Positions 1 to 25,709 of a DNA stretch of 64,000 bases are shown here, one piece after another. Source of the DNA: Clavelina lepadiformis (lineage: Eukaryota; Chordata; Ascidiacea; Aplousobranchia; Clavelinidae); the NCBI RefSeq assembly GCF_947623445.1, contig NC_135241.1:3040501-3104500 (forward strand). Reading direction: 5' to 3'. Below the pieces are notes generated by a model that was given only the letters and a program-made list of their open reading frames with translations, was not told the origin of the DNA and did not search any database. Each line of letters starts with the position of its first letter. The first letter of the stretch is position 1. Position numbers and translations under genes: made by a program.

Positions 1-3000
1 ACATTTATTACAACGAAAAGTTTGTCCTTATTATGTGTAAGACTTGCGATTTTTGTTTTTCCTTGTGACCAAAAATTGCAATAATATGTGTAACAACCAT
101 TTTTTCGGCCAGTTCATGTCCAATGTTATTTGGTAAGCGCGCTGTCATTGTCACGCAATTGTATTAGTTTCAAGAGCAAAGCGAAATGTTTGAAAGATTC
201 TTTTTGTTTGCTGAAGCGTTATTTGCAGAATAGGAAGGTGAACGACGCTTGTGAGTAGATCAGAGGAAAAAACTTTGCGTGTTGAGCGAAGCGACTCAGC
301 CGTGTAGTAAGAATAAGAACTATTTAACGTTCTGTGCTAAAGCATTCCGTGTTGAAAACTTAGTCAAGTGGATTTTTGCGTTTTGTTGGTAGCATAGTAC
401 ACGAATTCCCAGTAAATTTTAAAATATTTAACATCGATTAGCAACCACCGCAGATAGGAGATAATAAAAATGGTGGCCACATAAGGCTAAGGTTAAAGTT
501 CTTTATATACCACCTCATAGCGAGTTAGTATAATGATTAGTTTTAAGGAATCGGTTTTCGCAACAATTTCTTTAATGCGCAGTCTTACGAAGCTGGTAAC
601 GAAATGCAAGGAAGAAAGTTTTGCGGTCGCGCTGCTGTTAAGTTCAAGTTGCCTAACTGTCTCTTTGCTACACCTTCTCTGTGATTACGTCATTCTTATA
701 CGCATGCATAGACACCACATACAATGGCTACTGACGGCCAACGAAATGAAAATTAACCACATATTTGATAGATTTGGTTTGTTAGCATACAATCACGTGA
801 TTGCTCTTGAAATTGGTGGCAAATTGCATCTAAACGTCACAGTTCATTGTTATTGTGCAGAAATGTTTAAATTCTCTGCAGCGTTCATTAAGTTCTTATA
901 AATAAAAAACAGAAGGAAACAAGAAAAACTAATAACGTATACCTTCTGTATGGCATAGGTAATTCTAAGGTGACGCAATGGTATAAGTTCAAGCAATTCC
1001 GGTTTCAACTTCACTTAGCAGGTTTTGGAAGGGCTATACTGCTCGAGCTATAGCTTCGTGGGTTTCGCCCGCGGTTGGTAGATGAGTTTGTACTTTCGAC
1101 GACCTTAATCTGCGAAATCCGAATCGGCGACATGCGCTTTGAAACAAACTTTGACAGTTTAACTTAAGCTGAAGTTTCACGCGAGAATCCCACTTCGTAA
1201 ATTTTCTTGACTGTCAACGCGCACTACGTTATAGACATTTGCATTGGAGTAAATCTGTGTCATAAAGGCAGATGTGATAAGTTAATCTGAAACACGTAGT
1301 CGGATTTTTAAACAAGTATCATAAGGCAGCTTACTGCATGAGGCCCCACACACGCCAAAGGTCAATTTTGAACAAACATGTATGTCGCACGCAATATGAC
1401 GTTATTAACCATTAACTTCCTTGACGTTGCCAGTCCTGGGTAACTTTGACTAAGTCCAACGACATATAGCATTGCCATACAGTAAGTCTGAGGATGATAA
1501 GCATCTAAATTTTTAGAAAACATAGAGACGTTTTTCCACAAGTATAGCCTCTAGCCAAGGCCGCGATTAAAGCCGCAACAGAAACGTTACGTAACCAGAA
1601 GTTACATAAGCACGGGTTTATATAATTATTTCTTATATATAAAATGATGCAAGAATGACGACTTACACTTGAAACAGCAAGTACATCAGAGCTTCGCACC
1701 TGAATCCGATAATTACTTTGGTGTTCTGGTTGATTAAGTGGACGCACTTTGTCAAAAGAAGTCATGAAAGTGATGGAGCAACAGGCAAAAACAAAAGAGC
1801 CAACTGAGTTGTAATCATATTGCGGAGTTATCCTACTGGATGAAATTAAATCTAAAATGTGTTTTATGCTTTTATATCTGGTGATTTCCTATAGGTCCAG
1901 TTCAGACAGTCCCTGGGTAGATCGCCACTAAAATGTGTTTCACCGCTACATGGCGCTTTTTAAAAAATAGCTGGCGACTTGGCACACCGGCAGATGAAAA
2001 TTCAATTTATGTTGGTCTGAATCTGAACTGCCTTTTCGAGCTAAATTTAGAAAATATTATCTTTACAGTTTTTGGGAGAAAGAATGCATTAATTTTTCCG
2101 ACCGTCGCTGAACAGCTAATGATCGGACGCTTGATTACATTGGTTAACTTTTTGCGGTTTTCGGTGACATTTTTAAACTTCGTTTAAGTTATAACGTTAT
2201 TTTCTAATCCTGCATTAACTTGTAGTTAATATTTTTGGCCACAAGTCTTGCAAAAAATCTGTAACCTATGAGTTCTTTAGTTGCACCCTTACAATGTAAT
2301 TTAATGTTGTTATCACTTCCAATCATACAATTTTCTGTTGAATACTCTGTGACTGAGTACGTCGAGCGACGACCGAAATAACGGCGCTGTACGTTTCGGA
2401 ATTAATAAAACGAAACCACAGTATTGCAATTAAAATATGAGCGATTGCAATAAGTTAGGCCTAAACTCAGGCTTAAGAATTTTTGTTCCTTCCTTAACTC
2501 CTTGAGAAGTGTTGCTTCATCCGAACGAAAGAACAAACAGAAAGAGGCGCATGTTTTATAAACATATGTCAAAAAAGCAATTATAAATAGACAACCCCAT
2601 CACCTATCCGCCCCTTCTTTTATCAAGTGAAACTGACACCGGGGCAGCACAATACCATAGCTCTGTTATCTTTTGTACGGCACGGGTGCATTGTTATCCT
2701 TGGTAATTGGATATTCCAAATCCTGACACGAATTAATGGCAAAGTAGAGATAACTCCCCAATGGGCTCAAAAGGGTCGAGGACAGGTATGAAATATGACG
2801 CCTTTGTTTTGTCATATCTAAGTATTAATAACCAATATTACGAAAGGGAAGCATTTGCGTCGTGGAGGTCACTCGTTGCGCGATACACTTGTTCAGCGAT
2901 ATTAAAACCGCACATTTGAAACGTATGTGTGGTGAGTTCAAAATACTGACCGGCTAGAGTACAGGCACATAATTTCAGATAGTATGAGGCTATATGACCG

Positions 3001-6000
3001 TCGCTAAAAAAAAAACGGTAAACCTTTAACCCGTCATACACCGTCGGTCTTCCAAGGTTGTAAGTGTACATGTGGTAGCGGGGTTACCCTATTAATGGCA
3101 GATGACGGGTTAATAGATTAACCTTTGAACTTATTTACTCATCGCTGTTGACTTTGTGGAAAAAACTTTATAACTTAGCGTCCGGAACGGCAAAGTATAA
3201 CTATAACGCAGGTAGGCGACAAGGTAGGTTCAGTTAATGTAGAGAGACGTGCGTGATTTGGAAACGTAGCGATGTACGCCAAGTCTTGTAAAGATTTTGC
3301 TTTGTTTCATAACAAGATGTTGAGTGGGACGTGGGGAAGAATTTGAGTTTTGAAACCGTTGGTGGCATTGAGACCGAAATGCTTGACTTGAGTACGAGAT
3401 AAAGTCGGAGGTATTCGCGCTTCTAATTTCTGGCATTTCCTTTGCTTGGGTTTTGAAGTACAGAAAGTGTGGTTCTCTGTGGGGTCTGCGCAAGCTAAGT
3501 TACTCCGCGCTTCTTCACATTAACTGTGCTGTTGTGCGACAAAATGCGACTGACCACAATGAACAAACACGTTTCTCGCTTAGCCGAGTTTAACAACTGG
3601 TATCGCTTTTGCTGGAACGGCCTGGTGGTTCAGTCAACAGGAATTGCGTTAGGCAAGTCGCATTTCAGCGATTCCGAAAACAAAAACGGGAAAAACTCGC
3701 TCGATTTTATTCGAAGCTAAACGGCCTTTTGAGCTTTAACTGAAGCACACCTTGCCCGCCCATGTTGATGGAAATTAGCGGCAAAAAGGCGTGAACCTTA
3801 AATTGTTTTTCCCTCGGCTTAGTGAGTCGGCAGCCGACTAGCGATCAAGTCGGCATATTGCACATTTAGTTTTCGCTGCTCGCGCCAAGCTTCTTACTTA
3901 GTAAATATATTCGCACTTGAAATGCATTCTGTCAACAGTCACCAGTGTTTAGATACTGTTGCGTCACAAAAAATTAATAATTAATCGCAGATATAATGAC
4001 CTAAGGTTTCAAATCTCGTGTATTTTTCGTATTTCCATATCAATTACGTGTCGCCTTAAAAGAAAACCTGTGGTGACCAGTTGCTAAATAATTCATCTCG
4101 CAACATCACCTAAAATAAAGCGAATAAGATAAAGTGATTGGTATCCTGGGTCGCTGACACTTTGAACTGCGCGACCAGGCGATGCCAGCAAGACCATTTC
4201 GGAAAGCGGAGATATAAAATTGAATTATGAAGGTCACCACACTATCCACCACGCAAAAGAACGAGCTTACAGCTTCTGTTCAAAGGCTTTATTCTTCCCT
4301 GTCATCGGAGGGCGACCTTGGGAAGTTCACAGAAACCCGTTCAACGATGCATTAATTACGCTTTATCAAAACTTTTAAAGTTGTAATTACGTACAGGGTA
4401 AACTTTCGTTTAAAATAGCGCACTTAGCGATTAGAGCTGTGTAGAAATAAGGGCGCGTGACGCAAAAGTCGACCCCCTTAAGACTGCGGTGTTGCCTTAC
4501 GCTGTGGACATCAAGTCGAGCGTGAAAGCCACTTGTAAAAGCGGTTAAGGGGATGGCTAAGGGTAGTCTGAGTACCTGTTCCAAGTTAAACTGTTGCAAG
4601 TTAGCAGTAGGATAGGTGAACATTGCTCTTGTTCAGCCGCCATGTTTTAGGTTTTGGTAAAGTAAATAAAGTAAGGTTTTCGTAAATCGAAAGAAAATCT
4701 AAACTTCAGTGAATGTTGAAATAGGTCGGGATATTTGAAAAACTGAGAGACTGGGTTGCTGTAAGCTTCAGTAATTACATTAAAGCAAATGCTTTACCAG
4801 GTTTTCAACACAAATTGTCGTTGTGTTGGTTGCCGGGTAGCGTAACGCCTGTCAATTAATTCTAAGCTTTTTAATGTGAGTGACTTACAAATGGTTATTT
4901 CTCTACGACTTTCCGAGATTTTATTCGCGTTGCGTACTGGCCAGTTCTTCTCACGCCACTTACCGGTATAAATACGAGATCCACTGTTTGGGCCATGCGA
5001 GTGCTTTGGGAGTTGGTTTAATGGTCACTGTTTCGCTTGCCAATTTTGCCACCCCTAAATCCCGAGAGATACGGCCGGATGCTGAGCGACCAAAATCTCG
5101 TGCGTCTCAACACGCGATCTATGTCTCGTATTTGATACCTTGCCTTTGCATTAAAGCTTGGCAGTTATACAAAGCTTGTAAGTACGCTTTTAATTATTCA
5201 CTAGTTGGTTTTGTTAAAGATTTATCGTTGGTTTAAACGAATTTCACAGATAAAATACGAAAGCTATAAGTGTCCAAGCTGCAAGTAGGAACAACATTAC
5301 TATGTTGCGAGAAGTAGGTCGCTAAAAACTCGTTGCAAAATTCCAACATTTTAACTTGAAATTGTTGACGAGATGAAGTGGGAGAAACGATGCTTAGAGG
5401 TTGTAGAGTCGTGAAATACAGCCAGGGTGATATCGGTGCCTAAATTGTCAAAGTGCCCGGTGGCTGTAATCCCTAAAAGCCCGCTTTAAAATCTTTACGC
5501 GGGTGGCTTCGTAATAAGTGGGTTTGGAAATCGAGACACCGGGCTATTTAAGTTAACGTAAAGAGAGTAACGGTGTGTTTACCACAAGTTTATGTGCTGA
5601 AGTGGAGGCGACACTCTGTCATTCACGCAAACTCAAATCCGTAAATGCCAGTTGTTCTACAGTCAGCTTTTGACCGCACAAGCGCGCGCAGCCCAGCGTG
5701 AGCAAATAATTGACGCCTGTTCGGGAACAAGGATCATGAAGCTAATTTCGAGTGAAAGTTAAACTGGTGTATTATCTGTCGAACGCTGTCGTTTGCAATC
5801 TTTAGCTAAACATCTGTTTATAAAGTTGCATACGGATTTAACAGCGTCTGCGATATCCAGGTACTGTATATGTTAAAATGTATAAAAGTTGGTATAATAA
5901 TTTTGCCACATACGTCTCTATGTTGATCTGCAAAATCGTGGAATGCGCATATGTACAAAAACAATAATCGAAATCAAAAAAGCGGTTATGAATAATTACA

Positions 6001-8997
6001 TGTGCAGGAAAAATCCTAATCTCGATCAAGGTTTTCAGAAACACAAAACTATGACGTTAGAAAGTAAATGTGGTATTTGCGCTCAATCGCCGTCAGCCGT
6101 TACATATAAGGATATTCTCTATTGAAAGAAATTTCAAAACTGTGCGATAAAATTTCTTAAATTGCAAACGATTATGTTATTTATGCTGAAATCAAACGGT
6201 TACAATTAACATCAAAATATTGACCATACCAATAACGATACAATAAAAATGCCAGTGATATAATAATGCAGTTTTCAAAACAGGCATTTTCGAAATCCCA
6301 TTAAAAATGTAGGTTGAAATTTTTGTTCGGTTGGTCTTGAGGAAAACCATTTCATTCATATGGTTTCCAGATATTCAAAAACATGGCTGATGCTTGATCT
6401 CTGGAAACTGTAAGAGACTAGAAACTTGTTTATCACCGCTGCCTATACACGACAGTTCGTGTTACTTTACGTGCTGGTATAATCCGTGTTGTTGTTAACA
6501 AAACCATACATGTAAAAATAGCTACAGAAAGTTGTAAAACTTTGTAGTGTTTTAGTAACTATCAAACGTCCGTTGAAAAGATGACGAGTGTAACATCAGC
6601 AGAACTGCGCAGGAGAAACGTTCCAAGCACTTGGTGTTCAAGTAACACGATAGCAATTGATCAAGTGAATGCACCAAAGCGTAAAGAACTGTTGGTCAGC
6701 CAAAGAGCTTGTTACATCCATTGACGATCTGGCAAATCGTTCAGCTTGACGATGTAGGCCTGCAATGTTTTGAACCTCATGAACTTTGGAATGAGTTGAA
6801 ATTTGCAAAAGTAGCTGCTTCATATGTTCTTTATACGAAGCATTCCATTTCATAGAAGTGGGATAACTTCTGCAAGTGGGAAAAGTTATTCTTTTTGAGG
6901 CTATTTCCTACTTTGCCTAACTACAAAGATCATTATTTTGTATTACGAAGTAAAGCGACGGTTTTGAGTCTGTCTTAAATTGTGTGGGAAACTTACGTAA
7001 TCGCATTAATTTGATCCTTTTATCGTGTATTTCAGCGACTTACCCTCCACAAAAGCGTCGCTGACGCATATGGAAGTTACTGCAGCGCTACAGAGAAATC
7101 ACAAGCGCCATTACGGAGCTTTTGATGACCAAAGTATATCGTAATGTAGGAAAGTGGAAAACGTTACGAAAGGCGCAGGTTACAGCAGAATTTCGGGCTA
7201 CAAACGGGGTAAATTTTGCAGCATGGGAACGCTGAAAAGTGTGTGATGAAGTGCAAAACAAAAAAGGAAAAAGAATGCGAAGAAAATTAAATCGTGTCTA
7301 GATTTTTAAAATCGCCCATGTCATGATGAACATGTAGGATTTGCAAAAGTGTTATCGAAATTTGTGCTGCTGAAAAAATGGCGTGTCTACTGACACTTTA
7401 ACATAAATTTTGGCTATTAAAAAAGGAAAATATAGCCCTATAGCTGAATCGCAATCAAAATTAGTTTTGGACGGTAATGTTTCTTCACGGAATATTTTTT
7501 AGAGAAAAGAGTTCGATAAACGGCAAAATGGACACCAAGAGTGCAAGCTCAAGCGAGTGCTATGATCCCATGATTTGAGCAGAATTACATAAACATTAAC
7601 GATTTTTACAACAATGCCAAAAGCGGAAGTGGGGCGTAATTTTACCAACAAAATACATATTGTAGGAACCTCAACCAAGCAGCTTAAGAATATGAAACGG
7701 AAATGCGCCGTTGTTTCAAAATTTAGTTACTTTGACTTATATTTAACTAATCATAACAAACGAATTTACAGCACAAAAGTACCACGGCATATGAAAGAAT
7801 AATAGACAATTATTGCTACTCAAAACATAATTATAATCAGTGCAAACTTTTTGTCGCGTTTTCGTTATTTGTGACACATTACGCTAAGTGCTTTTTGTTG
7901 AGACACATTTAAACATGACTTGGCATAGGCCTACTTCAATAAAATAAAATTTTGTTCAAGAAAAATTTAAGAACCTTAAGGTTCGAGGCTTGTAAAAAAG
8001 TATTAAGAGTTAATACTATTAGATATATTGCTACCGGCGTGACAATAATTAGAAGTTTTCTCGCATGAGGTTATGGTAGTCGGTGACCATTTTGTACGCT
8101 CCTAATTCAGTCGTTCCCTAAGCGTTTCTTTATTATAGTTTTGAGCAACGTGTTTCTCTTGCTGGTGTCAATTACTCTCTCACATTGTGTCGAACCTTTT
8201 TCCCGAAAGATCGGGCCAAGGTCGAAATATTCAGCTCTGCATGTTGCATCAACAGAGTATGAAATGTTGTTTTGATTGTCGCAGAAAAGTAGGAACAAGT
8301 TAACTGGTTTATAGTTTGTGGCAACGTGAAGAAAAAGTAATTTTGCTGCACCGCGTTATATAAGTGAGCCTGTCTCGGCCGGGCAACGCTAAGAAGCCAT
8401 TAAAGTTGATTGGAAGAAGCCAAGAAAAGTTGTAGGACCGATGTTTAAGGTCATTGCATAACGACAGAGACATCACGAATTGCCATAAGGTAAGCCTAAA
8501 GTTATTGTAAATGTAAACACCTACATCACCGGTCTTAATAGCTTTCATGTGTAAGGCGAGCTTTTATCGCCTGCGAGCGAAGTTTTTCGGCGATATGCGA
8601 TGCTATTTCACGATTATCGGGCATGCTTCGTATACAAAGTATCACGAGCCTATGAGCGATAAAAACTATTTTCTTGTTGAATTTGTTATTGGTGTGGTCG
8701 TGGTATGACAATCTTGTGATTCTAAAAATATACAAGCTTGCTGCTGTGCAAGCTGCGTAAAGTAAGCTATATAATGTTTCCGGAAGAAAATTAAGTAACA
8801 GCCGTAACTAGAACATCGCTCGAACCATAAAGTTGATTATTATTAGTAAACAAGAGCTAAAGGAAAATTTTTTGTTTTCTCTTCAAATTTCCATCCTTCC
8901 GGCTTCCCTAAACTGACTTCATTGCGTCCGCCTAAACTTCGTCATCGATTTCCCGCCGTGCTTACCCATTTGACCCGATGAAGCAGTTGATATTAAT
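1..8997. other. Upstream region of NR2F, no convincing gene
   Basis: About 9 kb with only short open frames, none with recognisable protein similarity, biased composition or clean splice sites. The longest, 533-901 (+, 122 aa), looks like chance. The stretch lies directly upstream of the developmental regulator NR2F and is the natural place for its enhancers, but that is inference from position. An AAAGGTCA nuclear-receptor half-site-like sequence is visible near 1365. No repeat family was recognised. Confidence 0.5.
8768..8774 (+). promoter_or_regulatory. Possible TATA box of NR2F
   Basis: TATATAA lies 224 nt upstream of the chosen NR2F start codon. A second match (TATATAA followed by G) is at 8357-8363. 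In AT-rich DNA such matches arise easily, so this is a candidate only; the true transcription start and any 5' non-coding exon cannot be seen. Confidence 0.25.
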
Positions 8998-19779
<10,782 letters not shown>

Positions 19780-20045
19780 CGCAAAAACTGCGTCACTGTT
19801 TGTGGATACGCGTAGCCACGTAACTGTCATGAACAGGACCTTAAATACATTACGACGTCATGATGACGCAAAAATACACGTGCGTTTACGTATGACGTGG
19901 CGCGTAAATGACATGTTTTTGTGTTTTGCACATTAGAAAGCGTTTTTTTAACTAACCCTTTTCACATTGCCAAGCCGCTTTTAAAACGAAACCTGTGTTA
20001 TTGTTTAAAATTCCCTTTAATGTTTAGCCGATTGACAGCAACTAA

Positions 20046-20051
20046 AATAAA
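20046..20051 (+). terminator. NR2F polyadenylation signal
   Basis: AATAAA lies 267 nt past the NR2F stop codon and is the first canonical signal seen on this strand after it, so the 3' UTR would be about 290 nt. Confidence 0.55.
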
Positions 20052-23000
20052 GACATCTTGTTTCACTATAGGATGATTCTGGGCGTATTTTCCAAGCATT
20101 TTATTGTTCTCAAACCCGAAATTTACTCGGAAAAACTTCAACACTGCTCCTTCTAGTCTTACTTGATTGATAATTATTTAATGCTTATCAAAGCCTGTTT
20201 TTATTACTTTGAGGTGTCTAAAGAATTACCTTTATCATTCCAAGTCCGCCACGTGGGTATACGCTATACTGAAAGTCCTTTAGCAACTCTATAGATAGAA
20301 AAGTTTATTAAAATAGGATTAAAATTGAAAACAGTTGCAAAAGGTGTGTCGTACCAGCGGGATTTGTTGCGCTTTTGAAAGCTGTGATGAAACCCATGAA
20401 TTCGGCCAGTAGGCTATGCCAGTAACTAACCATTCCTATACCAACTTTTTGTAAATATGAAGGTTGCATGTCGGCGCTATCCAGGGGTTGAAAAGAGTAA
20501 TAATACTAAATGTTACCATAATGATCGTATTTTCCATAATGTTTCATAAACATAGAGAAATTTCCGAGAATTTTTTTAGACAATTTTACGTATTGCTTTT
20601 TTCTAGCCAATTTTGCAAATGTATATGATTTAAGACATTAAATCGTGGCAAAATGTTTACTATTGAGGTTGTCACTTTTGCAGTGATTCAGTTGAATGCT
20701 TGTTTTTCAGAAAGTTTAGTCAAAAAAACTCTCCTTTACGTGTCAAAGGTTCGACCAAACTAATTTATTGTCTAGTTGGAACGATGCTTCGATTAAGAAA
20801 CGACTTGAAATTTTTCAACGTGAAGTTTCACTGCCCGGTGTGTGCAAATTAATATTTATACTGTGTGTTTATTACGTCTTTATCGTAAGTGTTGGTTTGA
20901 AAAAGACGCGATTATAACCACATAGTTGGTCTTAAAATAAAAAAGATTTCGCGTTTTTTGTTCAGTAATTGTTTATTCGAAACCCATATAAAAAGCTTCT
21001 TCTTATGTTTTGTGTAATTGCTACGAACCCCCACTTGAGAGCAAGTGACGGGTAACGGAATTATAACTGATGAGTTGGCCCAACGCACATCAAGCAATAT
21101 GAGGCCGTTGGGAAAAGAAGGGCAGGTTATTCACTTAATGCAGGAAATTAATTAGGCAAGGAAAACAGCAAGAAGGCGGCAGAGCGATCCGATTACTAAG
21201 CACAATCCAATTTTAAGATAAAATTTCAATTAGAATTGTCAATCTACGTAGTAAGCCACGGCACTGACAACAGCCTACAGTCGATACGCCAGTAACACGA
21301 CACGAGTTCGCAGAAGCAAAAGAATGGACAAAGCCAATCTAAACAATCGCAAAATATGTCTTTCCGGTCGATTACTCGATAACACAAAAGACAAAGTGGA
21401 CGGTATGAACAACTAAGACAGTTCACAAGGTCATGACCTTGGTAGGTTGGCAGCTGCCCAAACACAACTGCTTTGACGTGGCCATTCGTCTATCTATAGG
21501 CTACTGCAAGGCCGTGGCCCCGCAATTAAACACTTAAAGACGATCAAATCTCAAGGGTCACGCGTGTATTTGTCTTCTTCTGCACTACTGCATAAATAAC
21601 GCTTGTGGCAGGTGTATACTGCATGTACGAAGATGGAATGCCTAATTCAACTACGCATATTGTACGCAACTATATATCGCTCATGTGCTGTAAGAAACGT
21701 AACAACATAGCCTAATTCGGCAAGACTCATTCATTCATAATATTTTTCGTCATTGGTGCGGAGGTGACGAAAACAGTGCCAGTTGGTAATGGCATGCGCT
21801 AATGCACGGGAAAAGTGACAGAGCCTTAAAACTTTAAAATGTGCATGAAAATAACGACGGTACTAACTTGCTATGGTGACAACTAGCGCGATCAGCAAAC
21901 TAAAGTTAAAAGTTTTATGTTTAAAATCAAGTATCAATATCCATCAATCACAAAGTGCTAGTCGGGCAAGTTAATCATGTGCAATTTGCTTGCAATTCAA
22001 GTTTGGCAAATAAAAATTCAACGGTGTATGGAGAAGCGGATTGGGCATGAAAACCGTCATAATGATCTTTTCCAAATAAGTGATATGACGTGGACATAAT
22101 CCGTCCATATTCCTGATGAGGTCGCGATTGGAATTGACCCTTCACCCTACAGCCAGCAAGTGGTCAGATTTTGCAGCTGTACAACAGGTGGCGTTAACAG
22201 AGATTAAGCCAGCGCATGCGTCGAAATGAAACTGCGTTATTACGATTATTAACATTTCACTTAAGAAAATGTCTGACTGTAAATTTATAGTAACGTTTAA
22301 TGTTGTTGACCGCGAAAATTTCAGCGGATAAAACGGCGATAGAGAAGACAATGACAACAGGGTATATGCAGCAAATACAGCCACATCTGTTTATGCTACC
22401 AACCTGGCGTGCTCACCTGCGTATAGACCAACGCGAATATTACGATAATTTCTACCTAAAAGGCCTTCTCATCTTACGGACTGAAATGGGCAAAGTTATA
22501 GTGCCATTGGACATACCAAACCACACAGACGTTTTTTTCGCACTAAATTTAGGTCATGATAATTCCTAGCACGCTTTCGGCGGTGAAACCTCAACAAAAC
22601 CATCTACTTCGACGCGGTACAGCAACAACCCGTAATACGGGTCGATGGTTTGATCTGTTGCCAATGCGACACTGTCCACTTAACCGTGACCGAAATCATT
22701 CAAGCGTTAAAGGTTCGTGCCAAAGTCACTACTTATAACTAAACGAAGGTTTCCATAACAGTGACACAACGAAACGGGTAATTATGGCCGTAATACGATG
22801 CGTTATGTTAAGACCCCTTGGCTTTGTGGTTTGGGCTACAGCTAATTTGAGGCACACCTAAGTGATGTTTGGGCGGTCTTTGACAGTCCGAACGGCATTG
22901 CATTGGTAGCTAACGAGTCATAACTGTGTTTGCTTTAGATCTAACGATAATGCGACAACGATTGCTCGCAACAACGATTCCGGCTAATTCGAGATCAGCG

Positions 23001-23992
23001 TTATATGGCTCAATTTGTATCAAAGAACTCCACGGGAACAAGGTTTAGCAACAACGTCTGTTTATCGTTTTCAAAAATAAATGTTTTTATTTTGTGTGCA
23101 AAAAACTACAATTTTATTCACTTCGGCAAATTATCAATTTTTAGTCGCGGTTAAACCTATTGTAGGAGCAAAATGAAAAGTGAAACACTGGTATATACAA
23201 CAGCCTATTACAACATAACCCGTCGACGATTATTGTTCTCTGCATACCCACGCCGCGGTCTCGTCCATACTTTAATTCAAAAAAAAAAACAATCTACTGG
23301 TAGCAGCGATTGATTACAAATCTATTGATTGGAAATAGAAGAAAGTTGGAAAAGTGTTATGAATCGACGCACTATCTAGCTAGTTGCTACAATGATGTGC
23401 GATTTGCGATGTGCGTAGATTACATCATGCAATATTCTTGTACCAAGCATTTACCGCAAAAACTACAGCAAAGGCCCACACTGCAAACTGAAACTCGTTT
23501 TAGATAGACATTTGGTAAAAGCATATAAATAGGTAAATTGTCGCAAATCATCTCCAAAAAAATTGGCACAAAAACTTTGTCATTTTCCCCTAAAAAATGT
23601 CACTTGGCGAAATAAAAGTAACCACACGTATGTAAGTCTGAAAATAGCTTTCAAAGTTGAAAGTTCTGCAGAGCGATTTTACATCGGGGCTGTATGGGAA
23701 ATAACTCTTTCGAGCCCAAACGCAACCGACTTGAACGATACAATTAACGATTGTCTGCACAACAAACGTTTTCTGTGACGAAAACAAACCACAATGATCT
23801 CATATCGGATCTGAGCCGAAATGTCTTCTTTGGTCGTAAAGTGGATTCCGACACTGATCACATCAGCACTATGTTCATTAAACACCATAACGATTGACTT
23901 GACTGTATCATTCGTATTGCATGATAGCTTCAAAATTATCATGCGAAGCCCTACTGGCGATTGTGTGGTTTTGCACTTGTCTGCACCTAAAT

Positions 23993-24584
23993 CAGTGGTT
24001 TTCAAGCTTTTTGATACCGCGACCCATTTTAACAACCCAATGTAACTAACGACCCCCTTCCAAAAATTTTGATTCAGGCATATGTAATACATTTAGTCTA
24101 AAGCTGCTAAACAGGATGCTCGCTAACGTTTTACGGGCTTGAAAAAGTCATTTTTTTTCGCTACTTAACCGATTTTGGTATAACGAGTAGTATTTTTCTT
24201 GCTCGTTGAAAACCGAGCAAAAAATACTGCTCGTTAGCTATCGGTAAACTTGATTTTGTATGAAATAAGCTATTAAAATGTTCTTATTTCATGTGAAATA
24301 GCAATAAAAAAATCAAATCAAGGCTAGCTACGGTAGGCTTCCTATGATTGATACCGGAAACTCAATAGTAAGCCTACACTGGCTTGCCTATAGGCTATCA
24401 TCTGCTGCAAAAAATAATAGTCTATCTCGCAACTTGCTTCCTCGCTGCTCACTTTTTGAACATTCAACTTTTATTCAACTGTTTGAACATTCACCGTCAA
24501 CAATATTCACTAATATCATTACAGTTAATTTTTTATGGCAAACGACCCACCCGGGGGTCGCGACCCCCAGGTTGAAAACCACTG
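23993..24584. mobile_element. hAT-type non-autonomous DNA transposon, 592 bp
   Basis: The ends are inverted repeats: the left begins CAGTGGTTTTCAAGC and the right, read on the other strand, begins CAGTGGTTTTCAACC; both then run into a CGCGACCC motif. This is the classic end of hAT elements. An imperfect 8-bp target duplication flanks it (ACCTAAAT left at 23985-23992, GCCTAAAT right at 24585-24592), the size expected for hAT. The interior has no transposase frame. A second, inner hairpin lies near 24186-24232 (arms around GAGTAGTATTTTTC and its complement). It is a deletion derivative or MITE dependent on a transposase elsewhere. Confidence 0.85.
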
Positions 24585-25394
24585 GCCTAAATAAATTATT
24601 TGACATGAACAAAATCTTTGCTTTCCAGAAGTTACAAGGTACTCCTTCAACGTGAGATCTTCTGCTGAAAGAGTGTGGAAAGAAAAGTTAAACAAAAGTC
24701 AAGTTAGAAAATTAGTCGTTTATAGGGATGGGTTGGTTAGGCAAAAGTACCGTTCAGTCGGATGCGCAATTTATTTTTCACAAAGTCCGGCAAAGTCAGC
24801 AACCATCATCCGCAACATGCGCACAATTAAAAGACATGGGGCCAATGAGGGGCATTGCCTCAGAAGGTTTCCAAATTCCTAAGGTGCCGGACAGGTTGTA
24901 AGTGGTCGTTCTGGCTTGCTATATACCACATGCCAATCTTGACAAGTTAGGAACAAGATGGCATTTACATAGCATACATGGCACATTTATCAATAGATCT
25001 TCAAATTCAGGTATAAAGTTAGGTCTGCTGATGATAAATATTTTGATTAGAATGCATCATAGTATACCAAGGCCATTTTATGCACAATTGATAGTGCTTG
25101 TCATTATCGCGTTAGAAATTCTAATTCAAACTCTGCTTCCCTATCGTTCTCAAAATACGCAAGTTCGGCCGGATATTTTGGTCCAGCTTATTTCTGGTCA
25201 TCCATCGTTTGTCCGCAATCTCCAATAACGATTTCAAGCTCCACAGCGCCTTCTCGCGGTACGTCGGTAAAATGGAACTAACAAATCGTGAAGAATTTCC
25301 AAAACTTTTAAGCCTGATTGATCGTCACATATTCACAACCAACTTTCCGGTTTTTAAGACGTTATAACACATAGATGGAAACGTTGCAGGTATT

Positions 25395-25400
25395 TTTATT
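25395..25400 (-). terminator. UNC45 polyadenylation signal
   Basis: AATAAA on the minus strand (TTTATT on plus) about 310 nt past the UNC45 stop codon, which is a reasonable 3' UTR length. Confidence 0.5.
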
Positions 25401-25709
25401 TTAGTGCAAAAACATGCGCATAATAACACTGCAGTGAACATGCAAGAAGCAAACGCATTCCATAAATGAGACAAAAAGGCACAGTTGAGCAGGAGCTTTC
25501 AAAACACGAAACTGCCAAAAAGCCAAAAGTACTGCATAAATAGAGGGAACTTTAAAATTTGGCTTTCCAATATGAAGACATGATTGTTTAAAATTGTACT
25601 TCAAGTAACACGAGAAATATAACAATAACGCACCAACAAGACTTCAACGGGCAAGGCATGGCAAAAATTCCAGGAAAAATTTTTCGAAACTGACTTCAAC
25701 CCAAAAAGC

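Larger units (their letters stand above)
19780..25394. other. Intergenic region between NR2F and UNC45
   Basis: Convergent spacer between the 3' ends of NR2F (+) and UNC45 (-). It contains the NR2F poly(A) signal and the 592-bp hAT-like element at 23993-24584. The remaining short frames (for example 22300-22569, 24652-24882, 24902-25228) show no recognised similarity. Confidence 0.6.

Noticed and set aside
533-901. 122-aa frame on plus strand, followed at once by AATAAA
   Set aside because: No family resemblance, no splice or promoter support, composition like other chance frames in this AT-rich stretch.
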